DNA from: Serripes groenlandicus
Taxonomy: Eukaryota > Mollusca > Bivalvia > Cardiida > Cardiidae
Direction: 5' to 3'
NCBI GenBank assembly: GCA_031761405.1
Contig: JASEVX010000008.1
Location: forward strand, 71,085,257-71,149,256
Length of the DNA: 64,000 nt
This document shows positions 49,595-61,110 of the stretch, one piece after another (the stretch's first letter is position 1; every line of letters begins with the position of its first letter). The translations under genes were made by a program, and so were the position numbers. The notes under the pieces are model-generated. The model was not told where the DNA came from. It made no database searches and worked only from the letters and a program-made list of their open reading frames with translations.

Positions 49595-49821
49595 CATCAT
49601 TGCCAAATAAAACCACAAAGATTGTCGACAGACATGCCACACCGCCGACAAACATACTTCCGGCTTGACTATATCGACGTCCGATACGATCTATGACGAA
49701 ATATTCGACCAGATAACCAGGAAACTTCGCCAAACCCATCAACAGGAAGTTGAGAAAGAAGTCCCCGCCCATGTTTCCGGCGTTCATTTGTACTCCGTAA
49801 TACGTCATACTCACTATCATC
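49595..49821 (-). CDS. SLC22-like transporter, visible exon 5 (TM7-TM9)
   Basis: One base completes TGG, then MIVSMTYYGVQMNAGNMGGD (TM7 and the short outer loop). TM8 is about FFLNFLLMGLAKFPGYLVEY. The second MFS motif is DRIGRR, and TM9 is SMFVGGVACLSTIFVVLFG. The exon ends GAT G|GTAAGT, phase 1. The 'YYG.....GN.GGD' pattern is typical of SLC22 TM7. The acceptor lies in an ATT microsatellite, so its length may vary between individuals. Confidence 0.92.
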
Positions 49822-49822
49822 C

Positions 49823-49854
<32 letters not shown>

Positions 49855-49882
49855 TATTATAATAATAATAACAATAATTAAT
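49823..49882. repeat. (AAT)n microsatellite at exon 5 acceptor
   Basis: About 11 uninterrupted AAT units, then imperfect repeats. On the gene strand it reads (ATT)n and runs directly into the acceptor 'attaag', replacing the usual polypyrimidine tract. Confidence 0.9.
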
Positions 49883-50404
49883 AGCAACAACAATAATAAT
49901 AATAATAACCAATAAGGCTAACATACAGTCTATGTGGAAAAGCAGCCAGTTTCTTGGATAATCTGTTGGGTGGAGTACTGGTGTCAGAAAACAAATGGGT
50001 AGATGACCTTGTCGACTATAAATGACTGAATAATTGTTGTAAATGGCGTAAACCTAAAATCAATCAATTAATCGGTTATCCTGGAAACGGGCTTTTACGT
50101 TAAACAAAAAAAAAGGTCCTTTAATGCAGAGGTTGGTTTTCGCTATTTAGTAAGTCCCGAATGTCGAATAACGCTTTCACGACGATGAATTTTGCAGCTA
50201 AACCAATTTGCATACATATAAGAAGTATGTAGCAGACGAGTTTAAACACACCTCGGTTAAAATGTGGAAATTCTCTATTAATAAAATAATTATTGAATAC
50301 AGTTAGAAACGGTGTTGCAAACATGATTTAACAGCGTTATTGTTACTTTTTCTGTAATAGATGTATTTAACTACCACAAGGTAAACAGACTGTTGAATTG
50401 CTGC
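49883..50404 (-). other. Intron 4, 3' part with SINE fragment
   Basis: A SINE-tail-like stretch at 49921-50080 ('ggtggagtactggtgtcaga', 'tgtaaatggcgtaaacctaa', 'atcaatcaat') is the only recognised element. A 67-codon minus-strand frame (50121-50324) has no recognisable domain. Confidence 0.45.
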
Positions 50405-50602
50405 CAGCTTTTTAAGGTTTGTTTACAAAAATTCAGCTTTTTAAGGTTTGTTTACAAAAATACAGCTTTTTAAGGTTTGTTTACAAAAATACAGCTTTTT
50501 AAGGTTTGTTTACAAAAAATACAGTTTTTTAAGGTTTGTTTACACAAATACAGTTTTTTAAATACAGATTTTTAAGGTTTGTTTACAAAAATACAACAGT
50601 AA
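50405..50602. repeat. Intron 4 minisatellite, 29 bp unit, ~7 copies
   Basis: The unit is 'cagctttttaaggtttgttt' plus 'acaaaaata'. Starts are at 50405, 50434, 50463, 50492, 50522 and 50551, and a last copy follows a short internal duplication. Confidence 0.92.
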
Positions 50603-51322
50603 TCATGTCACTCAGTAATCTACCATGTAAAAATCGCATGCGGCATGCGGAGATAAAGAATGTGTCTTTTAATTGCCATGTATATATAGAACCTCCATTT
50701 ACTTATATGATGTATTGGTTTTTGGAATGTGATTATTATGTAATAATCTCCTTCCTATGCGATTGCCTGCTGACCCTAATGGAATATGCCCTATAACATT
50801 TAATTATACAGGAACTTTTTTATGCATACGCTTATCAATATAGTGTGATGAATTCAAAATAATATCTACCTAATATAGTCTTTGCATGTACAACCAGTTG
50901 AATGAGGAATATAGTTTGTACACTTTATTTTCAAACTGAAAATGTTTTTGCGTCTTTTGAAATGAATTTTATTTTAAGAAATACAAATATTTCTGCAGTA
51001 AACATTATTATATATATTTCTACGAGCCACGCTTTTGTAAACAACACCGATACACCGAATCAGAGATGCATACACGAACTATGTCAATTCGAGGACAGAC
51101 CGTGTCGTCGAATTAATAAAAAAGAACAAATCGACATTTCGTAGAGAAAGCAAAATTGATATAATTCAACATGTAAACAACATCGTTGTTTATATCTATA
51201 ATGAAGTTATTGAATTATTTTCATATAAACTAGTTATTTGATAAACGATTTTTCATAATTTTGTCATATGTTTAAACTTTTTAAGCGCTTAATCAACCTA
51301 TAAGTAAGTCATATGGGCATAC
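50603..51322 (-). other. Intron 4, 5' part: non-coding
   Basis: AT-rich, with open frames of 80 and 86 codons on the opposite strand that show no domain. No element recognised. Confidence 0.5.
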
Positions 51323-51535
51323 CAGTTAAACGACAGAATAAGGGTACGTTTGAGAAGCACCCAATGTGAAAACACGTGCCAAATCTTCCCTTTCGCCTGG
51401 GGTTTGTCATCTGTCAAACACAGATCCTCATCTCGTAATTCTACGTTGTTTACTTTCGCCGTCTTTTTTATGACGGCCATTGCTTCGTCGTGTCGTCCTA
51501 CACTCATCAGCCATCTGGCACATTCCGGAACCAAC
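51323..51535 (-). CDS. SLC22-like transporter, visible exon 4 (central cytoplasmic loop)
   Basis: The acceptor is a T-run followed by 'ataaag'. One base completes TGG, then LVPECARWLMSVGRHDEAM, the SLC22 'xPESPRWL' motif (serine and proline replaced by Cys-Ala) and the start of the large cytoplasmic loop. The loop continues with AVIKKTAKVNNVELRDED, a charged stretch and WHVFSHWVLLKRT. TM7 begins with LILSFNW. It ends at CTG|GTATGC in phase 2. In family members this intracellular loop carries phosphorylation sites; no specific site is claimed here. Confidence 0.9.
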
Positions 51536-51583
51536 CTTTATAAAAAAAAAATAACGGTCAATAACGTAAGATGGCTTTGATAC

Positions 51584-51804
51584 TTTCCCACATATAGAGG
51601 CTTTCTGTCGCCTGTGCAGCAGACGTTATTTGAAAACATTGTGACTTATAGAGAAAATTGCTCATCATGAGCAATATCTCCTTTTGCCATAACGTTTTTC
51701 AACTCTTTTCAATAATCATACTTTCGTTTATAGAGATTGCTCATATTTGTATTTTCGTCTTGATATTTTGATGGCGTCTGCTGCAGATTTGTCATATGTG
51801 GGAA
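51584..51804. mobile_element. MITE, ~221 bp, just upstream of exon 4 acceptor
   Basis: The ends TTCCCACATATAG and CATATGTGGGAA are inverted repeats, followed inward by 'gcagcagac' and 'gtctgctgc'. The centre is a perfect palindrome ATTGCTCAT-c-ATGAGCAAT (51657-51675), flanked by the imperfect pair 'gaaaacattgtgac' and 'gccataacgttttt'. It lies about 48 bp upstream of the exon 4 splice acceptor. No coding capacity. Confidence 0.75.
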
Positions 51805-53527
51805 GGTGTTTAAATTAGTAAAATACAAACCGAATTGATTATGGAAACGAACTTGTGTAACATGGATATACTGACATTGTATCTTAAATTAGATGTCTAG
51901 AATGGTGATATTTTCATTGTCGTCTGCTGCAGATTTGTCATATGTGGGAAAGTGTTAAAGTTAGTAAAATACAAACCGAATTGATTATGGAAACGAACTT
52001 GTGTAACATGGATATACTGACATTGCATCTTAAATTAGATGTCTAGAATGGTGATATTTTCATTGTCGTCTGCTGCAGATTTGTCATATGTGGGAAAGTG
52101 TTAAAGTTAGTAAAATACAAACCGAATTGATTATGGAAACGAACTTGTGTAACATGGATATACTGACATTGTATCTTAAATTAGATGTCTAGAATGGTGA
52201 TATTTTCATTGTCGTCTGCTGCAGATTTGTCATATGTGGGAAAGTGTTAAAGTTAGTAAAATACAAACCGAATTGATTATGGAAACGAACTTGTGTAACA
52301 TGGATATACTGACATTGCATCTTAAATTAGATGTCTAGAATGGTGATATTTTCATTGTCGTCTGCTGCAGATTTGTCATATGTGGGAAAGTGTTAAAGTT
52401 AGTAAAATACAAACCGAATTGATTATGGAAACGAACTTGTGTAACATGGATATACTGACATTGTATCTTAAATTAGATGTCTAGAATGGTGATATTTTCA
52501 TTGTCGTCTGCTGCAGATTTGTCATATGTGGGAAAGTGTTAAAGTTAGTAAAATACAAACCGAATTGATTATGGAAACGAACTTGTGTAACATGGATATA
52601 CTGACATTGCATCTTAAATTAGATGTCTAGAATGGTGATATTTTCATTGTCGTCTGCTGCAGATTTGTCATATGTGGGAAAGTGTTAAAGTTAGTAAAAT
52701 ACAAACCGAATTGATTATGGAAACGAACTTGTGTAACATGGATATACTGACATTGCATCTTAAATTAGATGTCTAGAATGGTGATATTTTCATTGTCGTC
52801 TGCTGCAGATTTGTCATATGTGGGAAAGTGTTAAAGTTAGTAAAATACAAACCGAATTGATTATGGAAACGAACTTGTGTAACATGGATATACTGACATT
52901 GCATCTTAAATTAGATGTCTAGAATGGTGATATTTTCATTGTCGTCTGCTGCAGATTTGTCATATGTGGGAAAGTGTTAAAGTTAGTAAAATACAAACCG
53001 AATTGATTATGGAAACGAACTTGTGTAACATGGATATACTGACATTGCATCTTAAATTAGATGTCTAGAATGGTGATATTTTCATTGTCGTCTGCTGCAG
53101 ATTTGTCATATGTGGGAAAGTGTTAAAGTTAGTAAAATACAAACCGAATTGATTATGGAACGGACTTGTGTAACATGGATATACTGACATTGCATCTTAA
53201 ATTAGATGTCTAGAATGGTGATATTTTCATTGTCGTCTGCTCCAGATTTGTCATATGTGGGAAAGTGTTAAAGTTAGTAAAATACAAACCGAATTGATTA
53301 TGGAAACGGACTTGTGTAACATGGATATACTGACATTGCATCTTAAATTAGATGTATAGAATGGTGATATTTTCATTGTCGTCTGCTCCAGATTTGTCAT
53401 ATGTGAGAAAGCGTTAAAATTAGTAGAAAGCGTTAAAATTAGTAAAGTATAAACCGAATTGGTTATGGAAACGAACTTGTGTAACATGGATATACTGACA
53501 TTGCATCTTAAATTAGATTTCTAGAAT
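51773..53527. repeat. Intron 3 tandem array, 146 bp unit, ~12 copies
   Basis: Starts of 'gtcgtctgctgcag' at 51919, 52065, 52211, 52357 and so on give a 146 bp period. Each unit contains the right end of the MITE at 51584-51804 ('tctgctgcagatttgtcata', 'tgtggga') plus about 110 bp of flanking DNA. The array therefore arose by tandem duplication across the MITE boundary. Copies are nearly identical; the last two (from about 53380) are more diverged and one has a short internal duplication ('agaaagcgttaaaattagta'). Confidence 0.93.
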
Positions 53528-53658
53528 GAGTGTTTTAAACATCGTTTTTCAGCACTATTAATAACAATGTGTCATTGTCATTGTCATATATGTGAAACAA
53601 ATACCAGGATACTCCTCCTTATCTGGTCCACTGGTACATGAAATGAGATCGAACTTAC

Positions 53659-53827
53659 CACCATAGTGAGAGCAGGGGTATACAGACAAAGGCGAACGTT
53701 AGGTTGATCCACATCCAGTCCCGTATGAGATAAGCCACCAGCGGTACAAACGCTATTCCAACAGCAAACCCGGTCTGGTCTAAACAGCCCACTAGTACTG
53801 TTTTGGTGTATCCCACTATCTCAAAAC
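53659..53827 (-). CDS. SLC22-like transporter, visible exon 3 (TM5-TM6)
   Basis: The acceptor is 'tgtgttcaaccag'. Two bases complete the split serine codon, then FEIVGYTKTVLVG. This matches the family's 'EFVGPK.RTLVG' segment before TM5. TM5 (CLDQTGFAVGIAFVPLVAYL), the short loop IRDWM and TM6 (WINLTFAFVCIPLLSLWW) follow. The donor is TGGTG|GTAAGT, phase 2. No stops or frameshifts are seen. Confidence 0.88.
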
Positions 53828-53889
53828 CTGGTTGAACACAGATTGAACAAAAAAGGTGTTACATTCCTATTCTTCCGATTACGGTCAAT

Positions 53890-54826
53890 TTATGTATGTG
53901 CTTTGTTGGGAATGTTTGTTGGGTATGTTTGTTAAAATAACTATAATATTTTGTTGGGAATGTTTGGTTAATAAAAACTGTGTAACATGTATGTGGTTTG
54001 TTTGGAATATTTGTTAAAATAACTGTGTAACATGTATGTGGTTTGTTTGGAATATTTGTTAAAATAACTGTGCAACATGTATGTGGTTTGTTGGGAATGT
54101 TTGTTAAAATAACTGTTCAACATGTATGTGCTTTGTTGAGAATGTTTGTTTAGTAAAACCGTGTAATATGTATGTGCTTTGTTAAGAATGTTTGTTTAAA
54201 AATAACTTTGTAACACGTATGTGGTTTGTTGGGAATGTTTGTTAAAATAACTGTTCAACATGTATGTGGTTCGTTGGTAATGTTTGTTAAAATAACTGTT
54301 CAACATGTATGTGGTTTGTTGGTAATGTTTGTTAAAATAACTGTGTAACATATATGTGGTTTGTTGGGAATGTTTGTTAAAATAACTGTGTAACATGTAT
54401 GTGGTTCGTTGGTAATGTTTGTTAAAATAACTGTGTAACATGTATGTGGTTCGTTGGTAATGTTTGTTAAAATAACTGTAACATGTATGTTCTTTGTTGT
54501 GAATGTTTGTTAAAATAACTGTGTAACATGTATGTGGCTCGTTAGTAATGTTTATTAAAATAACTGTGTAACATGTATATGGTTCGTTGGGAATGTTTAT
54601 TAAAATAACTGTAACATGTATGTGGTTCGTTGGGAATGTTTGTTAAAATAACTGTGTAACATGTATGTGGTTCGTTGGTAATGTTTGTTAAAAATAACTG
54701 TGTAACATGTATGTGGTTCGTTGGTAATGTTTATTAAAATAACTGTGTAACATGTATGTGGTTCGTTGGTAATGTTTATTAAAATAACTGTGTAACATGT
54801 ATGTGGTTCGTTGGGAATGTTCGCCC
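53890..54826. repeat. Intron 2 minisatellite, 45 bp unit, ~20 copies
   Basis: The unit is 'aacatgtatgtggttcgttg' plus 'gtaatgtttgttaaaataactgtgt' (in two parts). Copies near 53890-54190 are more diverged than those at 54600-54826. It ends about 60 bp from the exon 3 acceptor. The minus-strand 'MLHSYFNKHYQ' frame is a repeat translation. Confidence 0.9.
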
Positions 54827-54837
54827 TTTTTATCGAT

Positions 54838-55050
54838 TCGAGGCGCGATAAATTATTCGGTAACGTCGAGGATTATCGAACCAGGGATCATGGTATCGAA
54901 CCCGGACCGGCTATTCATTCTTTCTAATGATTGAAGCCATTGCAACCAGCGTTACTCGTCTTCCACCAATTGATGTTATAATAACATAATAATCGCCGCG
55001 ATATAACAGAACTACGATTGAAAGTGGCGTTGCATATCAACCGATCGACC
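54838..55050 (+). mobile_element. Degenerate SINE in intron 2
   Basis: The B-box-like 'ggtatcgaaccc' is followed about 120 bp later by the tail 'gccgcgatataacagaacta' and 'gaaagtggcgttgcatatca', similar to the 44942 SINE. The A box is weak. Confidence 0.5.
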
Positions 55051-55100
55051 TCTTATTATCGAATAAAATCAATCTGAATCTATAAAGCAGTTGGTCATAC

Positions 55101-55228
55101 TTATAACGCATTTGCACAGCATCATGCCATGGACGATGAGAAACTGGAATATGGTAAAGGAATAGAACTCGGGAGTCCAGGTCAACACGACCGACGATAC
55201 CAAGGTTCCAACCACTCGGCGTCCCAAA
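55101..55228 (-). CDS. SLC22-like transporter, visible exon 2 (TM3-TM4)
   Basis: Acceptor 'tttctattccag' is strong. The exon starts with one base completing the motif A asparagine, then LGRRVVGTLVSSVV (end of motif A, TM3), TWTPEFYSF and TM4 (FTIFQFLIVHGMML). It ends at ATAA|GTATGA with one base over. The TM4 segment up to the following EIVG is about three residues shorter than in typical SLC22 proteins. That may be a real small deletion, or a donor used slightly differently from my choice. A SINE (54838-55050) lies about 50 bp into the following intron. Confidence 0.8.
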
Positions 55229-56275
55229 CTGGAATAGAAATGACACCCGCATCTTGCGATGTGCATACAGTGAAGACTCAGACAAGCCTGTGCATCCACA
55301 CAGTTTAACCAGACACGCCACTGTCCGTTTATACGTACAGTTTACAGTTAATCTACTTCAAACGTGTTTTGCAGGCCTCCTGCCCATACACAAGATACAA
55401 CAAAACCTATATATACAAGGTATATTCAATGTAGAAATCATTACATAAACAAGTATAAATATACAGACTAAAAAGGTAAACACTTTGTATATTATGTCTT
55501 CCAAATGGAAGAAATTCAGTAAGACACTTTATATGATTAAAACTCTTCAATAGTCGAATTTTCGACCACTTGGTCTTTATCAAGATTAAAAAAATACAAC
55601 AGAAATTTATGAGCAGTCCATTTTTGTTTCGAAGAGATCAAGTTGTAAAGGTTTATTATCGTATAATTTCAGTGAAGGTCAAAAGTATATAAACATTTAG
55701 CTATGTTTCTAGACTCTCAAAATGAATTCATTTGGACAAACACTGCGTTAAGTTTCATGTCATTATGTTCAGTTACTTATTTTTTTATTCGTATACAAAT
55801 TTCTATTACCCAAGGCTGCTCATGAAGATATTTCTAACTTTTCATGTATAATAAATGTACATTGACGAACAAATTGGCTATTATTTCATTTTGAAAGGTA
55901 TTAAGACAGTCTTTAACAAAAACAATGAAAAGTTTGACCAGACAGAACCTATTTTTATCTCGTTTTGGAGAGTCATTAATAACTCAAATCCTCAAACCGG
56001 CTATACCCTTTCCCACATGCAGCAAATATGCTCCTGGCGACTTTGAAAACATTTTGTAAAAAGTACGGAAACTCTTTATGAAAGAAAGAAAATTACCATA
56101 TAAAGTTGAAAACATAGTGGCATAATAGAGAAATTGTTCCTAATTAGCAATTGTTCTTTTTGCCACAATGTTTAAAAAGGTCGACTGCTACGGAGGCTTC
56201 AGAAATCGACTGTATGTCGGAAAGGGGGGATTATTGTTTGTTTCAACTGTATATCAATCGATCTGCTGTAGACCA
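55229..56275 (-). other. Intron 1, 3' part: non-coding
   Basis: No exon is recognised. A decayed MITE lies at about 56008-56200 ('ctttcccacatgcagc', 'gaaattgttcctaattagca', 'tttttgccacaatg'). Confidence 0.5.
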
Positions 56276-59200
56276 GTCGGTAACAGTCAAGCACAAGGGC
56301 TCTGCTGTCGGTAACAATCAAGAACAAATGGCTCTGCTGTCGGTAACAATCAAGAACAAATGGCTCTGCTGTCGGTAACAGTCAAGAACAAGGGCGCTGC
56401 TGTCGGTAACAGTCAAGAACAAAGGGCTCTGCTGTCAGTAACAGTTAAGAACAAGGGCGCTGCTGTCGGTAACACTCAAGAACAAGGGTGCTGCTGTCGG
56501 TAACACTCATGAACAAGGGTGCTGCTGTCGGTAACAGTCAAGAACAAGGGCTCTGCTGTCGGTAACAGTCAAGCACAAGGAAGTTGCTGTCGGTAACAGT
56601 CAAGAACAAGGGCTCTGCTGTCGGTAACAGTCAAGAACAAAGGGCTCTGCTGTCGGTAACAGTCAAGAACAAAGGGTAAAGGGCTCTGCTGTCGGTATCA
56701 GTCAAGCGCAATGGCTCTGCTGTCCGTAACAGTCAAGCACAAGGGCTCTGCTATCGGTAACAGTCAACTACAAGGGCTCTGTTGTCGGTAACAGTCAAGA
56801 ACAAAGGGCTCTGCTGTCGGTAACAGTCAAGCACAAGGGCTCTGCTGTCGGTAACAGTCAAGCACAAGGGCTCTGCTGTCGGTAAGAGTCAAGAACAAGG
56901 GGCTTCGCTGTCGGTAACTGTCAAGAACAAAGGGCTCAGCTGTCGGTAACATTCAAGAACAAAAGGCTCTGCTGTCGGTAGCAGTCAAGAACAAATGGCT
57001 CTGCTGTCGGTAACAGTCAAGAACAAAGGGCTCGCTGTCGGTAACAGTCAATAACAAAGGGCTCTGCTGTCGGTAAAAGTCAAGAACAAAGGGCTCTGCT
57101 GTCGTTAGCAGTCAAGAACAAAGGGTAAAGGGCTTTGCTGTCGGTAACAGTCAAACACAATGGCTCTGCTGTCGTTAGCAGCCAAGAACAAGGGGCTCTG
57201 CTGTCGGTAACAGTCGAGCACAACGTGTTTGTAGTCGGTAACAGCCAAGAACAAGGGGCTCTGCTGTCAGTAACAGTCAAGAACAAGGGGCTCTGCTGTC
57301 GGTAACAGTCAAGAACAAGGGGCTCTGCTGTTGTTAACAGGCAAGAACAATGGGCTCTGCTGTCGGTAACAGTCGAGCACAATGTGTCTGTAGTCGGTAA
57401 CAGTCAAACACAATGTGTCTGTAGTCGGTAACAGTCGAGCACAATGTGTCTGTAGTCGGTAACAGTCGAGCACAATGTGTCTGTAGTCGGTAACAGTCAA
57501 ACACAATGTGTCTGTAGTCGGTAACAGTCAAACACAATGTGTCTGTAGTCGGTAACAGTCGAGCACAATGTGTCTGTAGTCGGTAACAGTCAAGAACAAT
57601 GGGCTCTGCTGTCGTTAACAGTCAAGAACAAGGGGCTCTGCTGTCGGTAACAGTCAAGCACAATGGGCTCTGCTGTCGTTAACAGTCAAGAACAAGGGGC
57701 TCTGCTGTCGGTAAGAGTCAAGCACAATGGGCTCTGCTGTCGTTAGCAGTCAAGAACAATGGGTAAAGGTCTTTGCTGTCGGTAACAGTCAAACACAATG
57801 GCTCTGCTGTCGTTAACAGTCAAGAACAAGGGGCTCTGCTGTCGGTAAGAGTCAAGCACAATGGGCTCTGCTGTCGTTAGCAGTCAAGAACAATGGGTAA
57901 AGGTCTTTGCTGTCGGTAACAGTCAAACACAATGGCTCTGCTGTCGTTAGCAGCCAAGACCAAGGGGCTCTGCTGTCGGTAACAGTCGAGCACAATGTGT
58001 CTGTAGTCGGAAACAGCCAAGAACAAGGGGCTCTGCTGTCGGTAACAGTCAAGAACAAGGGGCTCTGCTGTCGTTAACAGTCAAGAACAAGGGGTTCTGC
58101 TGTCGTTAACAGGCAAGAACAATGGGGTCTGCTGTCGGTAACAGTCGAGCACAATGTGTCTGTAGTCGGTAACAGTCAAGCACAATGTGTCTGTAGTCGG
58201 TAACAGTCAAGCACAATGTGTCTGTAGTCGGTAACAGTCGAGTACAATGTGTCTGTAGTCGGTAACAGTCAAGCACAATGTGTCTGTAGTCGGTAACAGT
58301 CAAGCACAATGTGTCTGTAGTCGGTAATAGTCAAGCACAATGTGTCTGTAGTCGGTAACAGTCAAACACAATGTGTCTGTAGTCGGTAACAGTCGAGCAC
58401 AATGTGTCTGTAGTCGGTAACAGTCGAGCACAATGTGTCTGTAGTCGGTAACAGTCAAACACAATGTGTCTGTAGTCGGTAACAGTCAAGCACAATGTGT
58501 CTGTAGTCGGTAACAGCCGAGCACAATGTGTCTGTAGACGTTAACAGTCGAGCACAATGTGTCTGTAGTCGGTAACAGTCAAGAACAAGGGGCTCTGCTG
58601 TCGGTAACAGTCGAGCACAATGTGTCTGTAGTCGGTAACAGTCAAGCACAATGTGTCTGTAGTCGGTAACAGTCAAGCACAATGTGTCTGTAGTCGGTAA
58701 CAGTCGAGCACAATGTTTCTGTAGTCGGTAACAGTCGAGTACAATGTGTCTGTAGTCGGTAACAGTCTAACACAATGTGTCTGTAGTCGGTAACAGTCAA
58801 GCACAATGTGTCTGTAGTCGGTAACAGTCAAGCACAATGTGTCTGTAGTCGGTAACAGTCGAGCACAATGTGCCTGTAGTCGGTAACAGCCGAGCACAAT
58901 GTGTCTGTAGTCGGTAACAGTCAAGCACAATGTGTCTGTAGTCGGTAACAGTCAAGCACAATGTGTCTGTAGTCGGTAACAGTCGAGCACAATGTGTCTG
59001 TAGTCGGTAACAGTCGAGCACAATGTGTCTGTAGTCGGTAACAGTCAAGAACAAGGGGCTCTGCTGTCGGTAACAGTCGAGCACAATGTTTCTGTAGTCG
59101 GTAACAGTCGAGCACAATGTGTCTGTAGTCGGTAAAAGTCGAGCACAATGTGTCTGTAGTCGGTAACAGTCGAGCACAATGTGTCTGTAGTCGGTAACAG

Positions 59201-61110
59201 TCGAGCACAATGTGTCTTTAGTCGGTAACAGTCGCGCACAATGTGTCTGTAGTCGGTAACAGTCAAGCACAATGTGTCTGTAGTCGTTAACAGTTGAGCA
59301 CAATGTGTCTGTAGTCGGTAACAGTCAAACACAATGTGTCTGTAGTCGGTAACAGTCTAGCACAATGTGTCTGTAGTCGGTAACAGTCAAGCACAATGTG
59401 TCTGTAGTCGGTAACAGTCGAGCACAATGTGTCTGTAGTCGGTAACAGTCGAGCACAATGTGTCTGTAGTCGGTAACAGTCAAGAACAAGGGGCTCTGCT
59501 GTCGGTAACAGTCGAGCACAATGTTTCTGTAGTCGGTAACAGTCGAGCACAATGTGTCTGTAGTCGGTAAAAGTCGAGCACAATGTGTCTGTAGTCGGTA
59601 ACAGTCGAGCACAATGTGTCTGTAGTCGGTAACAGTCGAGCACAATGTGTCTTTAGTCGGTAACAGTCGCGCACAATGTGTCTGTAGTCGGTAACAGTCA
59701 AGCACAATGTGTCTGTAGTCGTTAACAGTCGAGCACAATGTGTCTGTAATCGGTAACAGTCAAACACAATGTGTCTGTAGTTGGTAACAGTCTAGCACAA
59801 TGTGTCTGTAGTCGGTAACAGTCAAGCACAATGTGTCTGTAGTCGTAACAGTCAAGCACAATGTGTCTGCAGTCGGTAACAGTCGAGCACAATGTGTCTG
59901 TAGTCGTTAACAGTCGAGCACAATGTGTCTGTAGTCGGTAACAGTCAAACACAATGTGTCTGTAGTCGGTAACAGTCGAGCACAATGTGTCTGTAGTCGG
60001 TAACAGTCGAGCACAATGTGTCTGTACTCGGTAACAGTCGAGCACAATGTGTCTGTAGTCGGTAACAGTCGAGCACAATGTGTCTGTAGTCGGTAACAGT
60101 CAAGCACAATGTGTCTGTAGTCGGTAACAGTCAAACACAATGTGTCTGTAGTCGGTAACAGTCAAACACAATGTGTCTGTAGTCGGTAACAGTCAAGCAC
60201 AATGTGTCTGTAGTCGGTAACAGTCAAGAACAATGTGTCTGTAGTCGGTAACAGTCGAGCACAATGTGTATGTAGTCGGTAACAGTCGAGCACAATGTGT
60301 CTGTAGTCGGTAACAGTCGAGCACAATGTGTCTGTAGTCGGTAACAGTCGAGCACAATGTGTCTGTAGTCGGTAACAGTCGAGCACAATGTGTCTGTAGT
60401 CGGTAACAGTCGAGCACAATGTGTCTGTAGTCGGTAACAGTCGAGCACAATGTGTCTGTAGTCGGTAACAGTCAAGCACAATGTGTCTGTAGTCGGTAAC
60501 AGTCGAGCACAATGTGTCTGTAGTCGGTAACAGTCAAACACAATGTGTCTGTAGTCGGTAACAGTCAAGCACAATGTGTCTGTAGTCGGTAACAGTCTAA
60601 CACAATGTGTCTGTAGTCGGTAACAGTCAAGCACAATGTGTCTGTAGTCGGTAACAGTCAAACACAATGTGTCTGTAGTCGGTAACAGTCAAGCACAATG
60701 TGTCTGTAGTCGGTAACAGTCTAACACAATGTGTCTGTAGTCGGTAACAGTCGAGCACAATGTGTCTGTAGTCGGTAACAGTCTAACACAATGTGTCTGT
60801 AGTCGGTAACAGTCAAGCACAATGTGTCTGTAGTCGGTAACAGTCAAGAACAAGGGGCTCTGCTGTCGGTAACAGTCAAGAACAAGGGGCTCTGCTGTCG
60901 TTAACAGTCAAGAACAAGGGGCTCTGCTGTCGTTAACAGTCAAGCACAATGTGTCTGTAGTCGGTAACAGCCAAGAACAAGGGGCTCTGCTGTCGGTAAC
61001 AGTCAAGAACAAGGGGCTCTGCTGTCGTTAACAGTCAAGAACAAGGGGCTCTGCTGTCGGTAACAGTCAAGCACAATGTGTCTGTAGTCGGTAACAGTCA
61101 AACACAAAGG
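56276..61110. repeat. Intron 1 minisatellite, 31 bp unit, ~155 copies
   Basis: The unit is 'gtcggtaacagtcaagcac' plus 'aatgtgtctgta' (31 bp). A second class, 'gtcggtaacagtcaagaac' plus 'aaggggctctgct', is 31-33 bp. The second class fills 56276-57360 and returns at 60840-61070; the first class dominates 58130-60830; between them the classes are mixed. A segment of about 435 bp is duplicated (around 59040-59330 and 59475-59765). Minus-strand frames stay open in all three phases because a 31 bp unit shifts frame each copy and lacks stops; they are not genes. Copies abut with no spacers, so this is not a CRISPR array. Confidence 0.95.

Noticed and set aside
56276..61110. CRISPR-like array of ~31 bp repeats
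   Set aside because: Units abut with no unique spacers, the repeat varies, and the genome is eukaryotic.
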